From NCBI GenBank assembly GCA_016793095.1, contig JAEUJQ010000052.1, positions 186,001 through 250,000 on the forward strand: DNA of 64,000 nt, given 5' to 3'. The first letter of the stretch is position 1. Each line of letters opens with the position of its first letter. The translations under genes were made by a program, and so were the position numbers. This DNA is from Myxococcaceae bacterium (lineage in GTDB: Bacteria > Myxococcota > Myxococcia > Myxococcales > Myxococcaceae). Of the stretch, positions 9,349 to 17,659 are shown in pieces. The notes beneath the pieces were generated by a model. It saw only the letters and a program-made list of their open reading frames with translations. It was not told the DNA's origin and ran no database searches.

Positions 9349-9716
9349 AGACGCTGTCCATGACTGTGCTGGCGAGCGCCCTGGCGTGCGGGGCGCTGCC
9401 GCTCAAGACGCCCTTCGTGGGGTTGACGCCGGGCGGCGCGTGCACCGCAGACACTGACTGCGCGATCGGCGCGTGCCCCAACGCCTGCAACCTGGGTCAG
9501 CCCTTCTGCACGTACCCGAACGTCTACCTGCGCGCTGACGTCGAGAAGGCCTGTCCATGCGTGAAGACGCCGGCCGCCGCGACCTGCGCCCCACCCACCG
9601 GAGAAGCCTGCGGCCCACAGCCGGGCTGCGCTCAGCCCGCCGACGCCGCGCTCCTCGCCGCTCGCTGCGTGGCCGGGAAGTGCGTGGGCCAGCTGCCCGA
9701 TGGCGGCGTGCCGTAA
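9345..9716 (+). CDS. Small cysteine-rich lipoprotein
   Basis: A 123-residue protein. The ATG at 9345 is preceded by GGAGGAG at a good distance and overlaps the upstream stop as ATGA. The leader MKTLSMTVLASALACGALP has a lipobox ALAC. The mature part contains fourteen cysteines in closely spaced pairs (CTADTDCAIGACPNACNLG, ACPCVKTPAAATC, ACGPQPGCAQ). This suggests a disulfide-knotted extracytoplasmic protein. It is the third gene of a tightly overlapping set beginning at 6170. No family is recognised. Confidence 0.72.
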   Translation: MKTLSMTVLASALACGALPLKTPFVGLTPGGACTADTDCAIGACPNACNLGQPFCTYPNVYLRADVEKACPCVKTPAAATCAPPTGEACGPQPGCAQPADAALLAARCVAGKCVGQLPDGGVP

Positions 9717-9791
9717 CGCGGCGACACCCGAGCAGCAACACGGGCGCCGGGGCCTGTTGCACGAAACGACGACGTTGCTACGACGGCGCCC

Positions 9792-12700
9792 ATGCGCCTG
9801 CGTCTGCTCGCCATCGGACTGATCCCCTTCACCCTCGCCTGTCCCACCAACTCCCGCCCGGACGGCGGCATGGCGCAGCCCCCGACGATCTCGGCCGTCT
9901 CCCCCACCACCGGCCCCATCACCGGCGGCACCACCGTCACCATCACCGGCTCGCGCTTCGCGGACGGCGCTACGGTGAAGTTCGGCGAGGCGTCCGGCCT
10001 GCAGGTCGTCGTGACGAACGCGCTCCGCCTCACCGCGCGCACCCCGGCCGTGACGAACCCCGGGCGCGTCGGCGTCACCGTCACCAACCCCGACGGGACC
10101 TCGGCCACCCTGCCCGACGCCTTCACCTTCGAGGCGGGCATGATGCGCACCATCACCGAGGCCATCGTCACCCTGCCCGCGACCGCGAGTGATCGATCGG
10201 GCAGCGCGACGGTGATGGCGACGGTGACGGCGCAGGTCGAAGTGCCGAACGTCACGCGGGGCGTCGGGCCGGGCATGGGCGTGCGGGCGCAGGTGGGCTT
10301 CGCGACGATGCTCTCGGCGACCCCTGCGGAGTCCGACTTCACGTGGACCGACGCGACGCACTCGGGTGACGCCGATGGCGCGATGGCTGGCGACCTGGCC
10401 CGCGACGTCTACACCGGCGCGGTCAGCCTGATGGGCGTGACGACGACGCCCCGCACCTACCGCCTCGCCGCCCGCTTCTCGGTGGACAACGGCATGACCT
10501 GGAAGCTGGCCGACCGCGACGGCAGCGCGAACGGTGTCCAGGAGGCACAGGTGCCCCGCTTCGTCGTCGAGCCGAAGGGCATCGACTGGTGCCGAATGGG
10601 CGGGCAGTCGGTGGGCATGGTGCCTCCGTCGGTGATGCTGCGTGGGAACCAGACCGGCCCGGTCGTCTACGCGCAGGTCTTCGCCATGGGCCGCACCGAG
10701 GCGATGGGCGCGGGCTCGGGCGTCAAGGGCCAGCTCGGCTATGGCCTCATGGGCTCGGATCCCGCGACCTGGACGTGGGTGGACGGCGCCTTCAACACCG
10801 ACCTCGGCAACAACGACGAGTGGCGCGCGACGCTGCCCAACCCCGGGCAGGGCACGTACCGCTTCGCGTGGCGCTTCAACCTCGATGACGGCGCCTCGTA
10901 CGCGTACTGCGACAACGATGGCCTCGCGATGAACGGCTTCACCGAGGATCAGACGGGCACGTTGAGCGTGACGGCCCCCGGCATCGACAGCTGCGTGCTG
11001 CAGTTCCCCAACAACGCGCAGGCGCTGGTGAACGCGGTGGGGCCGGCGGTGTACGGGCGGGTCTTCGCGGGGGGCGTGACGGATCAGCTCGACGGCGGCG
11101 CACCGCCGATGACGCTCACCATGGAGCTCGGCATCGGCCCCGGCGGCGTACAGCCGGATCAGAGCTCGTGGACCTGGCAGCCAGCGACCTTCAACCCCGT
11201 CGCGGTGATGGGTGGGGGAGCCGAGTACGAGGCACGCCTGCCGGCCGTCGTCCAGGGCACCTACGCCTATGCGTTCCGCGCGCGGCTGGGGGCCACCGGC
11301 ACGTACTCGTACTGCGATCTCGATGGCAGCCAGAACGGCTTCCAGCCGAACCAGGCCGGCGTCTACACGGTCGCGCCGTTCAGCTTCTCCGAGTGCCGCG
11401 TGCAATTCCCGGCGTCCCTCTCCGGGTACGAGGGCCGGCAGAGCGGCCCCATCTTCGGGCAGGTGTTCGCGCCGGGCGTGACGAGCGTGGCGCCTGACGC
11501 GGGCGCGCCGCCGGACGTCGAGGCGCAGCTCGGCTTCGGGCCGAACAACAGCGATCCGCAGACGCCCGACGCCGGGTGGACCTGGGCGGCCGGTGCCTTC
11601 AACGTCCCTGTGATGGGTGGGGGCGTCGAGTACCAGGGGCGCCTCACCAGCGCGAGCAGCGGCACGTTCAACTACGCCTGGCGCGTGCGCTACCAGGGCG
11701 GCGCGTGGACGTACTGCGATCGCGACGGCGCCTCCAACGGGTACCAGGCGGCGCAGGCGGGCGTGTACACGGTCACGCCCTTCAGCTTCGCCGAGTGCCG
11801 CCTGCAGTTCCCCGCGAGCCTCACCGCGTACGAGGGGCGGCCCAGCCCGCTCGTCTACGGGCGCCTCTTCGCTCCGGGCATCACCGACGTTCCCGACGCG
11901 GGCGCGCCGACAGGCGTCGAAGCGGAGCTGGGCTTCGGGCCGCTCAACTCCACGCCGTCGGACGCAGGGTGGACGTGGGCGGGCAGCGCCTTCAACGTGC
12001 CGGTGATGGGCGGCGGCGTCGAGTACCAGGCACGGCTCACCGGCCCCGCGCCGGGCAACTACCACTACGCGTACCGCGCGCGGCACCAGGGCAGCGCCTG
12101 GCAGTACTGCGATCGCGACGGCGCGGCGAACGGCTACCAGACGGCGCAGGCAGGCGCGCTCACCGCGCTGCCGCTCGCGGTCGAGCAGTGCTTCGTCGAC
12201 ACCGCGTCGAACACCGCCCTGCCGTCCACCCCCGTGGCGAGCGGCTACCTCGCGAGGGTGAAGGTGCCCACCATCACCGACGTGACGGGGATGCCCTCAG
12301 GGCTCATCGCGCAGATCGGCTACGGGGCACAGGGAACACAGCCGTCCACCTGGACGACCTGGAGCGCCGCGACCTGGAGCGCCGACGCGATGATGGACTT
12401 CGACGCGTACTCGGGGAGCTTCACCGCGCCGGCCATGGTGGGGAGCTACGACGTCGCCTTCCGTGTCCAGGTCGGGTCGAACGCCTTCGTGTACTGCGAT
12501 CGCGACGGCTCGCAGAACGGCTACTCCAGCGCGCAGGCCTCGCAGTTGCTGGTGTCGAGCGCGGTGCTGAGCGCTTGTCAGCTGATCATGCCCAGCGCCT
12601 TCAGCGTCGAGAGCGGCAGCCCGCTGACGGCGTCGGTCAGCGTCGAGGCGACGGGCACTTCGGCGAGCGGGCAGGCGCCGAACGTGCGGGCGCAGCTCGG

Positions 12701-13367
12701 CTTCGGCCCGCAGGACGACGCGTCGCAGAGCCCGCTGTGGGGCTGGGCTGAGGCCAGCTACTCGGCAGACATGGGCCAGCGCGACGTCTACCAGCTCACC
12801 TTCCACCCCTCGTACATCGGGCTGCGTGCGGTCTCGGCGCGCGTGTCGGTCACCAACGGCGCGAGCTGGACCTACTGCGATCTCAACGGCTCGGATCAGA
12901 ACGGCTACGAGGTCAGCCAGCAGTACAACGTGACGGTGACGCGACACCAGTCGCTGCAGTTCTGCAAGCTGCAGTTCCCCACGACGGCCTCGATCGACGC
13001 GGGCACCACGCGCATCTACGGGCAGGTGTTCCAGGCGGGCCTGACCCCCGACGCCGGCGCGCCGATTCGGGCCGAGTTCGGCATCGGCGCCCGGAACGCC
13101 GAGCCCGCCCTGGCGTGGCAGTGGGACCGGGCCGCCTTCCTCGGGTTCGGCCTGCCCCCGACGATGAACAACAACAACGAGTACTTCGTGGACTATCGGC
13201 CGGACGGCGGCGCGCCGAACTACGCGTTCCGCTTCTCGAGGGATGACGGCGGCACCTGGTGCTACGCCGACAACGACGGCAACGGAGCCAACGGCATGGG
13301 CCAGTCGTGGGACGGCTTCAGGGGCGATCTCGGCGGGCCCGTGAACCTGGGCGTCGTGGTGCCGTGA
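9792..13367 (+). CDS. IPT/TIG lipoprotein with eight ~131-residue modules
   Basis: A 1191-residue protein with lipoprotein leader ending FTLAC. Residues ~30-115 form an IPT/TIG immunoglobulin-like domain (PPTISAVSPTTGPITGGTTV). Behind it come eight imperfect modules of about 131 residues. Each ends in a YCDRDGxxNGY-type turn (DNA near 10512, 10911, 11316, 11718, 12111, 12498, 12879 and 13269) and most begin with C-x-x-Q-F-P. The two conserved cysteines per module suggest one disulfide each, and the Asp-rich turn resembles a Ca2+-binding loop. Modules 4 and 5 are the most alike, which implies recent internal duplication. It is probably a surface or adhesion protein; ligand unknown. Confidence 0.82.
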   Translation: MRLRLLAIGLIPFTLACPTNSRPDGGMAQPPTISAVSPTTGPITGGTTVTITGSRFADGATVKFGEASGLQVVVTNALRLTARTPAVTNPGRVGVTVTNPDGTSATLPDAFTFEAGMMRTITEAIVTLPATASDRSGSATVMATVTAQVEVPNVTRGVGPGMGVRAQVGFATMLSATPAESDFTWTDATHSGDADGAMAGDLARDVYTGAVSLMGVTTTPRTYRLAARFSVDNGMTWKLADRDGSANGVQEAQVPRFVVEPKGIDWCRMGGQSVGMVPPSVMLRGNQTGPVVYAQVFAMGRTEAMGAGSGVKGQLGYGLMGSDPATWTWVDGAFNTDLGNNDEWRATLPNPGQGTYRFAWRFNLDDGASYAYCDNDGLAMNGFTEDQTGTLSVTAPGIDSCVLQFPNNAQALVNAVGPAVYGRVFAGGVTDQLDGGAPPMTLTMELGIGPGGVQPDQSSWTWQPATFNPVAVMGGGAEYEARLPAVVQGTYAYAFRARLGATGTYSYCDLDGSQNGFQPNQAGVYTVAPFSFSECRVQFPASLSGYEGRQSGPIFGQVFAPGVTSVAPDAGAPPDVEAQLGFGPNNSDPQTPDAGWTWAAGAFNVPVMGGGVEYQGRLTSASSGTFNYAWRVRYQGGAWTYCDRDGASNGYQAAQAGVYTVTPFSFAECRLQFPASLTAYEGRPSPLVYGRLFAPGITDVPDAGAPTGVEAELGFGPLNSTPSDAGWTWAGSAFNVPVMGGGVEYQARLTGPAPGNYHYAYRARHQGSAWQYCDRDGAANGYQTAQAGALTALPLAVEQCFVDTASNTALPSTPVASGYLARVKVPTITDVTGMPSGLIAQIGYGAQGTQPSTWTTWSAATWSADAMMDFDAYSGSFTAPAMVGSYDVAFRVQVGSNAFVYCDRDGSQNGYSSAQASQLLVSSAVLSACQLIMPSAFSVESGSPLTASVSVEATGTSASGQAPNVRAQLGFGPQDDASQSPLWGWAEASYSADMGQRDVYQLTFHPSYIGLRAVSARVSVTNGASWTYCDLNGSDQNGYEVSQQYNVTVTRHQSLQFCKLQFPTTASIDAGTTRIYGQVFQAGLTPDAGAPIRAEFGIGARNAEPALAWQWDRAAFLGFGLPPTMNNNNEYFVDYRPDGGAPNYAFRFSRDDGGTWCYADNDGNGANGMGQSWDGFRGDLGGPVNLGVVVP

Positions 13368-13415
13368 CCGCCGGCCCGTCAGGGTGCGCTGGCCCGGGAG
13401 TCTGGCGGATCACGG

Positions 13416-13444
13416 TTGACACGTGCAGCCTCGAAACGTACAAG
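13416..13444 (+). promoter_or_regulatory. Promoter of the tRNA-Val/tRNA-Asp unit
   Basis: A perfect -35 TTGACA (13416-13421) and a -10-like TACAAG (13439-13444) are separated by exactly 17 bp. Transcription would start near 13451, about 20 bases before tRNA-Val. This is a housekeeping sigma-70-type promoter by inspection. Confidence 0.75.
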
Positions 13445-13472
13445 CCGCGCGCTCTCGATGCAGGACTGAGCA

Positions 13473-13544
13473 GGGCGGATAGCTCAGGGGTAGAGCGTCG
13501 CCCTTACAAGGCGAGGGTCGCAGGTTCGAAGCCTGCTCCGCCCA
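13473..13544 (+). tRNA. tRNA-Val (UAC anticodon)
   Basis: A 72-base cloverleaf. Acceptor stem GGGCGGA pairs with TCCGCCC, the D arm is GCTC/GAGC, anticodon stem TCGCC/GGCGA carries loop CTTACAA (anticodon TAC, reading GUA), and the T arm GCAGG-TTCGAAG-CCTGC is canonical. The discriminator is A and CCA is not encoded. Confidence 0.97.
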
Positions 13545-13582
13545 AGCTGGTGAAGGACAACTGAATACGCAGGTCCCCACAT

Positions 13583-13656
13583 GGGGGGTTAGTTCAGCTG
13601 GTTAGAACGTCGGCCTGTCACGCCGAAGGTCAGGGGTTCAAGTCCCCTACCCCTCG
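13583..13656 (+). tRNA. tRNA-Asp (GUC anticodon)
   Basis: A 74-base cloverleaf. Acceptor GGGGGGT pairs with ACCCCTC (one G-T pair), D arm GTTC/GAAC, anticodon stem TCGGC/GCCGA with loop CTGTCAC (anticodon GTC), T arm AGGGG-TTCAAGT-CCCCT. The discriminator is G, as expected for tRNA-Asp, and CCA is not encoded. It lies 38 bases after tRNA-Val and is probably co-transcribed with it. Confidence 0.97.
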
Positions 13657-13664
13657 CAGAGATG

Positions 13665-13698
13665 AACCCCGGAAGCTCTCGCAGCCTCCGGGGTTTTT
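13665..13698 (+). terminator. Rho-independent terminator of the tRNA unit
   Basis: A nine-base-pair stem, AACCCCGGA with TCCGGGGTT, closes a 13-base loop and runs into TTTTT. It begins nine bases after tRNA-Asp, which fits termination of the tRNA transcript. A near-copy lacking the T-run occurs at 17594. Confidence 0.9.
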
Positions 13699-13764
13699 CT
13701 TTTCTCTCCACTCGTCTCTCTGACCCTCCAACTCCATCGCTTCGACCGAGTACGGTGACGCACC

Positions 13765-15159
13765 ATGTCCGAGAACCTCTACCTCGTCGGTGAACACGAG
13801 CCGGTGCACCAGGAAGTGTCGGCGGAGCACCTGAAGACGACGGGCGCGCTCCCGGCGGCGCTCCGCGGCCTCTACGTGCGCAACTCGCCCGCGCCACAGT
13901 TCGCGCCCATCGGCCGCTACCACTGGTTCGACGGCGACGGCATGGTGCACGGGCTGTGGCTCCGCGATGGCCAGGCGCGCTACGCGAACCGGTGGATCCG
14001 CACGGCCGGCTTCGAGCGGGAGCGCGCCGAAGGCCAGGCGATGTGGACGGGCATTCTCGAGGCGCCGCGCCGGAAGGATCTGCCCGGCGGCCCGCTGAAA
14101 GACACCGCCAACACAGACCTCGTCTTCCATCAGGGCCGGCTGCTCGCGCTGTGGTGGCTGTCGGGCACGCCGTACGAGCTCGACGTCACCTCGCTCGCGA
14201 CGAAGGGCCCCGAGAACTTCCAGGGCCGCCTCACGGGGGGCTTCTCGGCGCACCCGAAGGTCGACCCGCGCACGAACGAGCTCGTCTTCTTCGACTACTC
14301 CATCGTGAAGAAGCCCTTCCTTCGCTACGGCCTGGTGAGCCCGACGGGAGAGCTGATCCGCTACGAGGCCATCGAGACGCCGGCGCCGCACATCCTCCAC
14401 GACATGGCCATCACCGAGCGCTTCTCGATCCTCATGGACTTCCCGCTCGGGTGGGACGCGGCGAAGCTCAAGGAGGGCAAGCGGCGCATCGCCTTCGATC
14501 GGGGCACGCCGAGCCGCTTCGGCGTTCTCCCGCGGCACGGCGCCGCCGCCGACGTGAAGTGGTTCGAGGCCGAGCCCTGTTACATGTACCACACGGTCAA
14601 CGCGTACGAGGTCGGCGACGAGGTGGTGCTGCTCGGCTGCCGCGTGAAGAACCTCATCCCCGAGACGCAGGACACGACGGGCACCGTGGCGCGGCTCGAC
14701 ACCATCGAGCTGGTGCCGCACCTCTACGAGTGGCGCTTCAACCTGAAGACCGGCGCCACCACGGAGCGTCAGCTCGACGACGTCGCCACCGAGTTCCCGC
14801 GCATCAACGACTCCATTCAGGGGCGGCGCGCCGCCTTCGGCTACCACCCGCGCGTCGCGAAGCGCCCTGACCTCATGTTCGACGGGATCATCAAGTACGC
14901 CTTTGGCGACTCGTCGGCGAAGGCCGTGGCGACGTGGAACGCACCGGCAGGGTGGTTCGTCGGCGAGGCGTCGTTCGCGCCGAACGACACGAAGCGCTCG
15001 GAAGACGACGGCTTTCTCGTCACCTTCGGCACCAACGCGCGGGAGCAGCAGTCTGCGGCCTTCGTGATCGACGCGAAGACGATGCAGCTGGCCAGCACCG
15101 TTCATCTACCGCAGCGCATCTCGCTCGGCTTCCACTCGTACTGGTGTCCCGGAGTGTGA
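13765..15159 (+). CDS. Carotenoid oxygenase (RPE65/CCD family)
   Basis: A 464-residue non-haem iron dioxygenase that would cleave carotenoid-type double bonds in the cytoplasm or at the membrane surface. Length matches the family. The four iron-binding histidines are present in their usual contexts: H163 (GFSAHPKVDP), H212 (HILHDMAIT), H276 (YMYHTVNAYE) and H457 (LGFHSYW). The N-terminal motif GLYVRNSPAPQF and HWFDGDGMVH are typical. A GMC oxidoreductase lies downstream in the same direction after 116 bp, so oxidation of an apocarotenoid or sterol-like product is conceivable, but the substrate is not determinable. Confidence 0.93.
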   Translation: MSENLYLVGEHEPVHQEVSAEHLKTTGALPAALRGLYVRNSPAPQFAPIGRYHWFDGDGMVHGLWLRDGQARYANRWIRTAGFERERAEGQAMWTGILEAPRRKDLPGGPLKDTANTDLVFHQGRLLALWWLSGTPYELDVTSLATKGPENFQGRLTGGFSAHPKVDPRTNELVFFDYSIVKKPFLRYGLVSPTGELIRYEAIETPAPHILHDMAITERFSILMDFPLGWDAAKLKEGKRRIAFDRGTPSRFGVLPRHGAAADVKWFEAEPCYMYHTVNAYEVGDEVVLLGCRVKNLIPETQDTTGTVARLDTIELVPHLYEWRFNLKTGATTERQLDDVATEFPRINDSIQGRRAAFGYHPRVAKRPDLMFDGIIKYAFGDSSAKAVATWNAPAGWFVGEASFAPNDTKRSEDDGFLVTFGTNAREQQSAAFVIDAKTMQLASTVHLPQRISLGFHSYWCPGV

Positions 15160-15275
15160 CGACTCGAGCGTGACCGGCGGCGACACGGTGTGACATCGGC
15201 GCTCACAGCGGACCGGGGCTTCGCCCGGCTTCTGGCAGACCTGGCGCACGGCACGGGTGTTGAAGGAACGGCGGC

Positions 15276-17435
15276 ATGGCGAGAGAGCAGCCTGGCGGGG
15301 GGTTGACGCAGCCGGTGACCGAGCTTCGGTCGCACTACGGCGTGGTGGTGATCGGCAGCGGCTATGGCGGGGCGGTCGTCGCGGCACGGCTGGCCGAGGC
15401 AGGCGTCGACGTCTGCGTGCTGGAGCGCGGGCGGGCGTGGCAGCCCGGCGAGTTCCCCGAGAGCCAACTGGCGTTCGCGGAGGCGACCTCGCTTCACTTC
15501 CCGCGGGCGACGGTGGGCCGCGCCGACGCCCTGTACCGTTTTCAGATGGGACGGCATCTGTCGGCGCTGACCGGCTCCGGGTTGGGCGGCACCTCGCTCA
15601 TCAACGCGGGGGTGCTGCTGAGGCCGACCTCGACGCAGCTCGAGCACGCGCTCCCGGGCGCAGTGCTGGGGCCTCAGCTCGAGCGGGCGTTCGAGCGCGT
15701 CGAGCGGGTCTTGACGCCGGCCATCGCTCCTCGCCACCTCGCGACCCGCCTCGCCGTGCTCGAGCGCCATCAGGTACACGGTCGCCCGCACGAGCCAGTG
15801 CCGGTCGCGGTCACCTTCGAGGGCCGTGCCGGTTCGCCGGCGTGCACGGGCTGCGGCAACTGCATCACCGGCTGCAACGTGGGCGCGAAGGGCTCGCTCG
15901 ATCGCAACTACCTCCCGCTCGCCCATCGGCACGGCGCCGAGCTCTTCACCGGCATCGAGGTGCGACGGCTCGTCGAGCATTCGCGGGGAATGGGGCTGTT
16001 CCTTCGGCCGCTGAGGCTCGGTCGCGAGCGCTTCGAAGAGACGGAGCTCTTCCTCACGGCCGACGTGGTGGTCGTCGCGGCTGGCGCGCTCGGCAGCACC
16101 GAGCTGCTCTGCCGCTCCAGAGATGCAGGGCTGCCGGTGTCGTCGAAGCTCGGGCTGCGCTTCTCGGGAAACGGAACGGTCCTGGCCTTCACCGACCAGC
16201 TCTCGGCGGAGCTCGAGGCGCTGGCGAACCGCTCCTCGCTCGGCCCGGCGCGAGTCGGCCCCTCGCTGACCGGCATGTTCGATCTCCGGGGCCGCCAGCC
16301 GTCGATGCTCCTCCAGGACACGGCGGTTCCCCGAGCGCTCGTCCCCTTCTTGAGAACGGCGCTGCGGACGAGGGGGGCCTCGCTCGTCGCCTGGTCGGTC
16401 ACCGCAGGAGACGACGCCGGCGGCAGGCTCGAGCTGAGGCACGGCCGGCTGAGAATCGAGTGGCCAAATGCGAGCAGGACACCGCGTCAGCGCGAGGTCG
16501 ACGCCGCGCTCGAGGAGGTGTCTCGGCAGCTCGGCGGCCGGCACCATCGCAACCCGACAGCGAGCCTCCCGGGCGCTCCGCTCATCACCACGCACCCGCT
16601 CGGTGGGTGTGCGATGGGCGAGGTGGTGGATGCATCGCACCGCGTGCTCCGGAGCGACGGCGGTGAGCCATCACCGAACCTGTACGTCTGCGACGGCTCG
16701 GTCTTCCGGGGCGCCCTGGGGACGAACCCGTTGTGGACCATCTCGGCCCTCGCCGAGCGGTGCGCGGAGAAGGTGCTGGAGGCGCACCCCAGGCTCGGCC
16801 GGCGGCGGCCTCGCAGTCAACGAGTCCGGCGTGAGGACGCCGTGCGCTTCACGGAGCGAATGAGCGGGTGGCTGAGTCGAACGGCTCCGGCGCGGCCGGC
16901 ACCTGCCTCGAAGCCGAGCGATGCGGTCTCATTGTCCTTCTTGTTGACGGTGGAGTGGCCGTCCGCCGCGGCGCTGGCGGCTGACCCCTCGGTCGTCGCG
17001 CGATCGCTGGGCACGCTGCGGTGCTCGATGTTGGCGGACGAGCCGTTGACGGTCACCGGTGGCCAGTTCCAGCTCTTCGTCGAGACGCCGGAGGGCACCC
17101 GGATGCGGCACGTGCTCGAGCTGCGCGCGCGGGATGGCACGGTGTTCACCCTGGAGGGGCACAAGGAGATCGTCGACGACCCCGGCCCCGACCTCTTCTT
17201 CGACACCCGCACGCTCTTCGTCCGCGTGAGCCGCCACGAAGACGAGCGACGAGCGCTGGTGGGGCACGGCGTGGTCCAGACGGGGCTGGTTGATCTCTCG
17301 AAGCAGGTGCGCACCATCGCGGGGGTCGAGCAGCCCTTGTGGAGCGACCTGCGCACGCGGGCGTCGTTCCTCCGCACCTTCCTCGGGCGCGTCCGCAGGG
17401 AATACGGTGGCCTGCTGCTGCCCCTCGTCCGCTGA
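15276..17435 (+). CDS. GMC / cholesterol-oxidase-like flavoprotein
   Basis: A 719-residue FAD-dependent oxidoreductase. The Rossmann motif GSGYGG is at residues 27-32 (VVVIGSGYGGAVVAARLAEA), and the catalytic-type histidine motif HPLGGCAMG is at H440. A four-cysteine cluster, CTGCGNCITGC (C190, C193, C196, C200), precedes GAKGSLDRNYL, as in cholesterol-oxidase-like members, and resembles a ferredoxin site. An extra C-terminal region from ~520 to 719, starting FTERMSGWLS, carries beta-rich sequence ending in ARDGTVFTLEGHK. It is longer than simple GMC enzymes. It probably oxidises a sterol or other alcohol. A GAAGGA stretch sits about 12 bases before the ATG. Confidence 0.85.
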   Translation: MAREQPGGGLTQPVTELRSHYGVVVIGSGYGGAVVAARLAEAGVDVCVLERGRAWQPGEFPESQLAFAEATSLHFPRATVGRADALYRFQMGRHLSALTGSGLGGTSLINAGVLLRPTSTQLEHALPGAVLGPQLERAFERVERVLTPAIAPRHLATRLAVLERHQVHGRPHEPVPVAVTFEGRAGSPACTGCGNCITGCNVGAKGSLDRNYLPLAHRHGAELFTGIEVRRLVEHSRGMGLFLRPLRLGRERFEETELFLTADVVVVAAGALGSTELLCRSRDAGLPVSSKLGLRFSGNGTVLAFTDQLSAELEALANRSSLGPARVGPSLTGMFDLRGRQPSMLLQDTAVPRALVPFLRTALRTRGASLVAWSVTAGDDAGGRLELRHGRLRIEWPNASRTPRQREVDAALEEVSRQLGGRHHRNPTASLPGAPLITTHPLGGCAMGEVVDASHRVLRSDGGEPSPNLYVCDGSVFRGALGTNPLWTISALAERCAEKVLEAHPRLGRRRPRSQRVRREDAVRFTERMSGWLSRTAPARPAPASKPSDAVSLSFLLTVEWPSAAALAADPSVVARSLGTLRCSMLADEPLTVTGGQFQLFVETPEGTRMRHVLELRARDGTVFTLEGHKEIVDDPGPDLFFDTRTLFVRVSRHEDERRALVGHGVVQTGLVDLSKQVRTIAGVEQPLWSDLRTRASFLRTFLGRVRREYGGLLLPLVR

Positions 17436-17593
17436 CAGGGAGGGGACCTCGTTGGTCCGCCGAACGCCAGGTCCGCTCGGGCTCCCTGCATTCACTCATT
17501 CAGGCCGCGCGTCGAGCGCGAGCGCAGGTGCGAGGCGCCCCACCCCGCGGCCTCCCGATGGCCCTGGCGAGGGCGCTTGCTACAGTGGCGCGT

Positions 17594-17625
17594 GATGAAC
17601 CCGGAAGCGCTCGCAGCCTCCGGGG
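17594..17625 (+). repeat. Near-copy of the tRNA-Asp terminator sequence
   Basis: These 32 bases match 13661-13693 with one single-base gap and one substitution. The stem CCCGGA/TCCGGG is kept, but the run of T is replaced by CTCAA. The copy lies in the leader of the NmrA-like gene, 35 bases before its start. The sequence ATGAACCCGG inside it also opens a 21-codon frame whose TGA overlaps the gene start. Confidence 0.7.
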
Positions 17626-17659
17626 CTCAACTCTGCCTTCACACCCGAGGAGGTCGCTG

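Noticed and set aside
10500-13290. Periodic repeats that could suggest a CRISPR array
   Set aside because: The period of about 390-400 bases stays in frame and encodes protein modules; no short identical repeats with unique spacers exist anywhere in the window.
17565-17583. Possible sigma-54 promoter (TGGCGAGGGCGCTTGCT)
   Set aside because: GG and GC elements are 11 rather than 10 bases apart and several consensus bases are missing.
13657-17632. Integrated element bounded by attachment sites at the tRNA-Asp gene
   Set aside because: The repeat begins four bases after the tRNA and contains no tRNA 3-prime sequence; there is no integrase, and the enclosed genes look native in composition.
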